The notes under the pieces are model-generated. The model was not told where the DNA came from. It did no database searches and saw nothing but the letters and a program-made list of their open reading frames with translations. Position numbers and translations under genes: made by a program. Shown in pieces: positions 63,737-64,000 of a DNA stretch of 64,000 nt. Source of the DNA: Chitinophagaceae bacterium (GTDB lineage Bacteria; Bacteroidota; Bacteroidia; Chitinophagales; Chitinophagaceae); assembly GCA_028288585.1 (NCBI GenBank), contig JAQBNL010000017.1, positions 1 through 64,000 of the forward strand, read 5' to 3'. Position 1 is the stretch's first letter, and every line of letters starts with the position of its first letter.

Positions 63737-63795
63737 AAACAATTTATGAACCTTTAAAATAAGAATACTTTGTAACTTCCACTTAAATTATTGCA

Positions 63796-64000
63796 ATGAA
63801 ACTTTTTATCTATGCAACTATATTTTTATCATTCTTTTTAACCGGTTGCCAAAGCACTAATACTATATATATTGTACGGCATGCCGAAAAAAGTACAGAG
63901 CCTGCCAATGATCCGCACCTTTCCATTGAAGGAAAATTAAGAGCAGAAGTTTTAAAATTTCTTTTGAAAGATAAAAATATCAAAGCTATTTTTTCTACCG
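63796..64000 (+). CDS. Histidine phosphatase family lipoprotein, 3' end beyond window
   Basis: The frame from the ATG at 63796 is cut by the window edge after 68 residues. A signal peptide with lipobox at Cys18 (FFLTGC) is followed by the catalytic RHG-type motif IYIVRHAEKS (Arg28-His29), as in phosphoglycerate-mutase-like phosphatases such as SixA. It is divergent from comEC. Substrate unknown. Confidence 0.8.
   Translation, partial: MKLFIYATIFLSFFLTGCQSTNTIYIVRHAEKSTEPANDPHLSIEGKLRAEVLKFLLKDKNIKAIFST

Noticed and set aside
1-64000. tRNA, rRNA or CRISPR arrays
   Set aside because: Reading the gaps showed no cloverleaf with a T-loop consensus, no rRNA-like sequence and no regularly spaced repeats; a covariance scan was not possible.

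Overview
The window is 64 kb of an AT-rich chromosome that reads as Bacteroidota, most likely the Chitinophagia (Chitinophagaceae-like). Supporting signs are several TAnnTTTG -7 promoter elements close to start codons, a GldH gliding lipoprotein, a BatD protein, an Mpi-type serine invertase, an ECF sigma/anti-sigma pair, carboxypeptidase-like beta domains, and G/C-rich palindromic repeats in intergenic gaps. Species cannot be named from sequence alone. I see no rRNA, tRNA or CRISPR array.

Layout. 1-7.6 kb: minus-strand housekeeping genes (acyl-CoA ligase cut by the window edge, 2TM protein, TPR protein, DUF1015, serC, zinc phospholipase/nuclease-fold protein, DUF502) plus a Crp/Fnr regulator on +. 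7.6-14.5 kb: a TetR-regulated RND efflux operon (TolC, adaptor, permease). 14.5-22.2 kb: small enzymes and secreted or lipoprotein genes (HD, YdhR-like, beta-helix hydrolase, tandem ABM-like lipoprotein, MEDS, Tudor/SH3-like, WG repeats). 22.3-27.1 kb: a single-chain type IIG restriction-modification gene whose 3' end lies in a 692-bp segment bounded by exact 18-bp inverted repeats, followed by a serine invertase. 27.2-29.6 kb: TMEM175-like channel, a repeat-dense gap holding a truncated copy of the next gene's 5' end, and a lipoprotein. 29.6-38.7 kb: a FAD/Fe-S oxidoreductase and three M16 peptidase genes. 38.8-49.8 kb: aquaporin, epimerase, CarboxypepD-like protein, LpxD, YicC, GldH, a two-component system, BatD, SDR and a YjjG-type HAD. 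49.8-56.2 kb: a cysteine-rich mini-protein, a phospholipid synthesis operon (CPBP protease, CdsA, Psd), DusB, and a sigma/anti-sigma/outer-membrane operon. 56.5-64 kb: kbl overlapping a LUD/ferredoxin gene, then eamA, purH and comEC on minus, and the start of a histidine phosphatase.

The standout is the restriction-modification locus. The minus strand just past the gene encodes a second, homologous C-terminal tail. Inverting the segment at the 18-bp repeats would join that tail to the gene in frame, replacing 133 residues by 131. The adjacent Mpi-type recombinase is the obvious candidate enzyme. The predicted result is a switch between two full-length enzyme forms rather than on/off. The arrangement is read directly from sequence; activity and any change in recognition site are inference.

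Other points of interest: three unrelated families of inverted palindromic repeats between 27.9 and 29.6 kb, an AT-rich gap at 42.6-43.1 kb with 13-bp direct repeats beside a DnaA-box match, several genes with no usable ATG, and a duplicated cysteine-free module in the anti-sigma protein.
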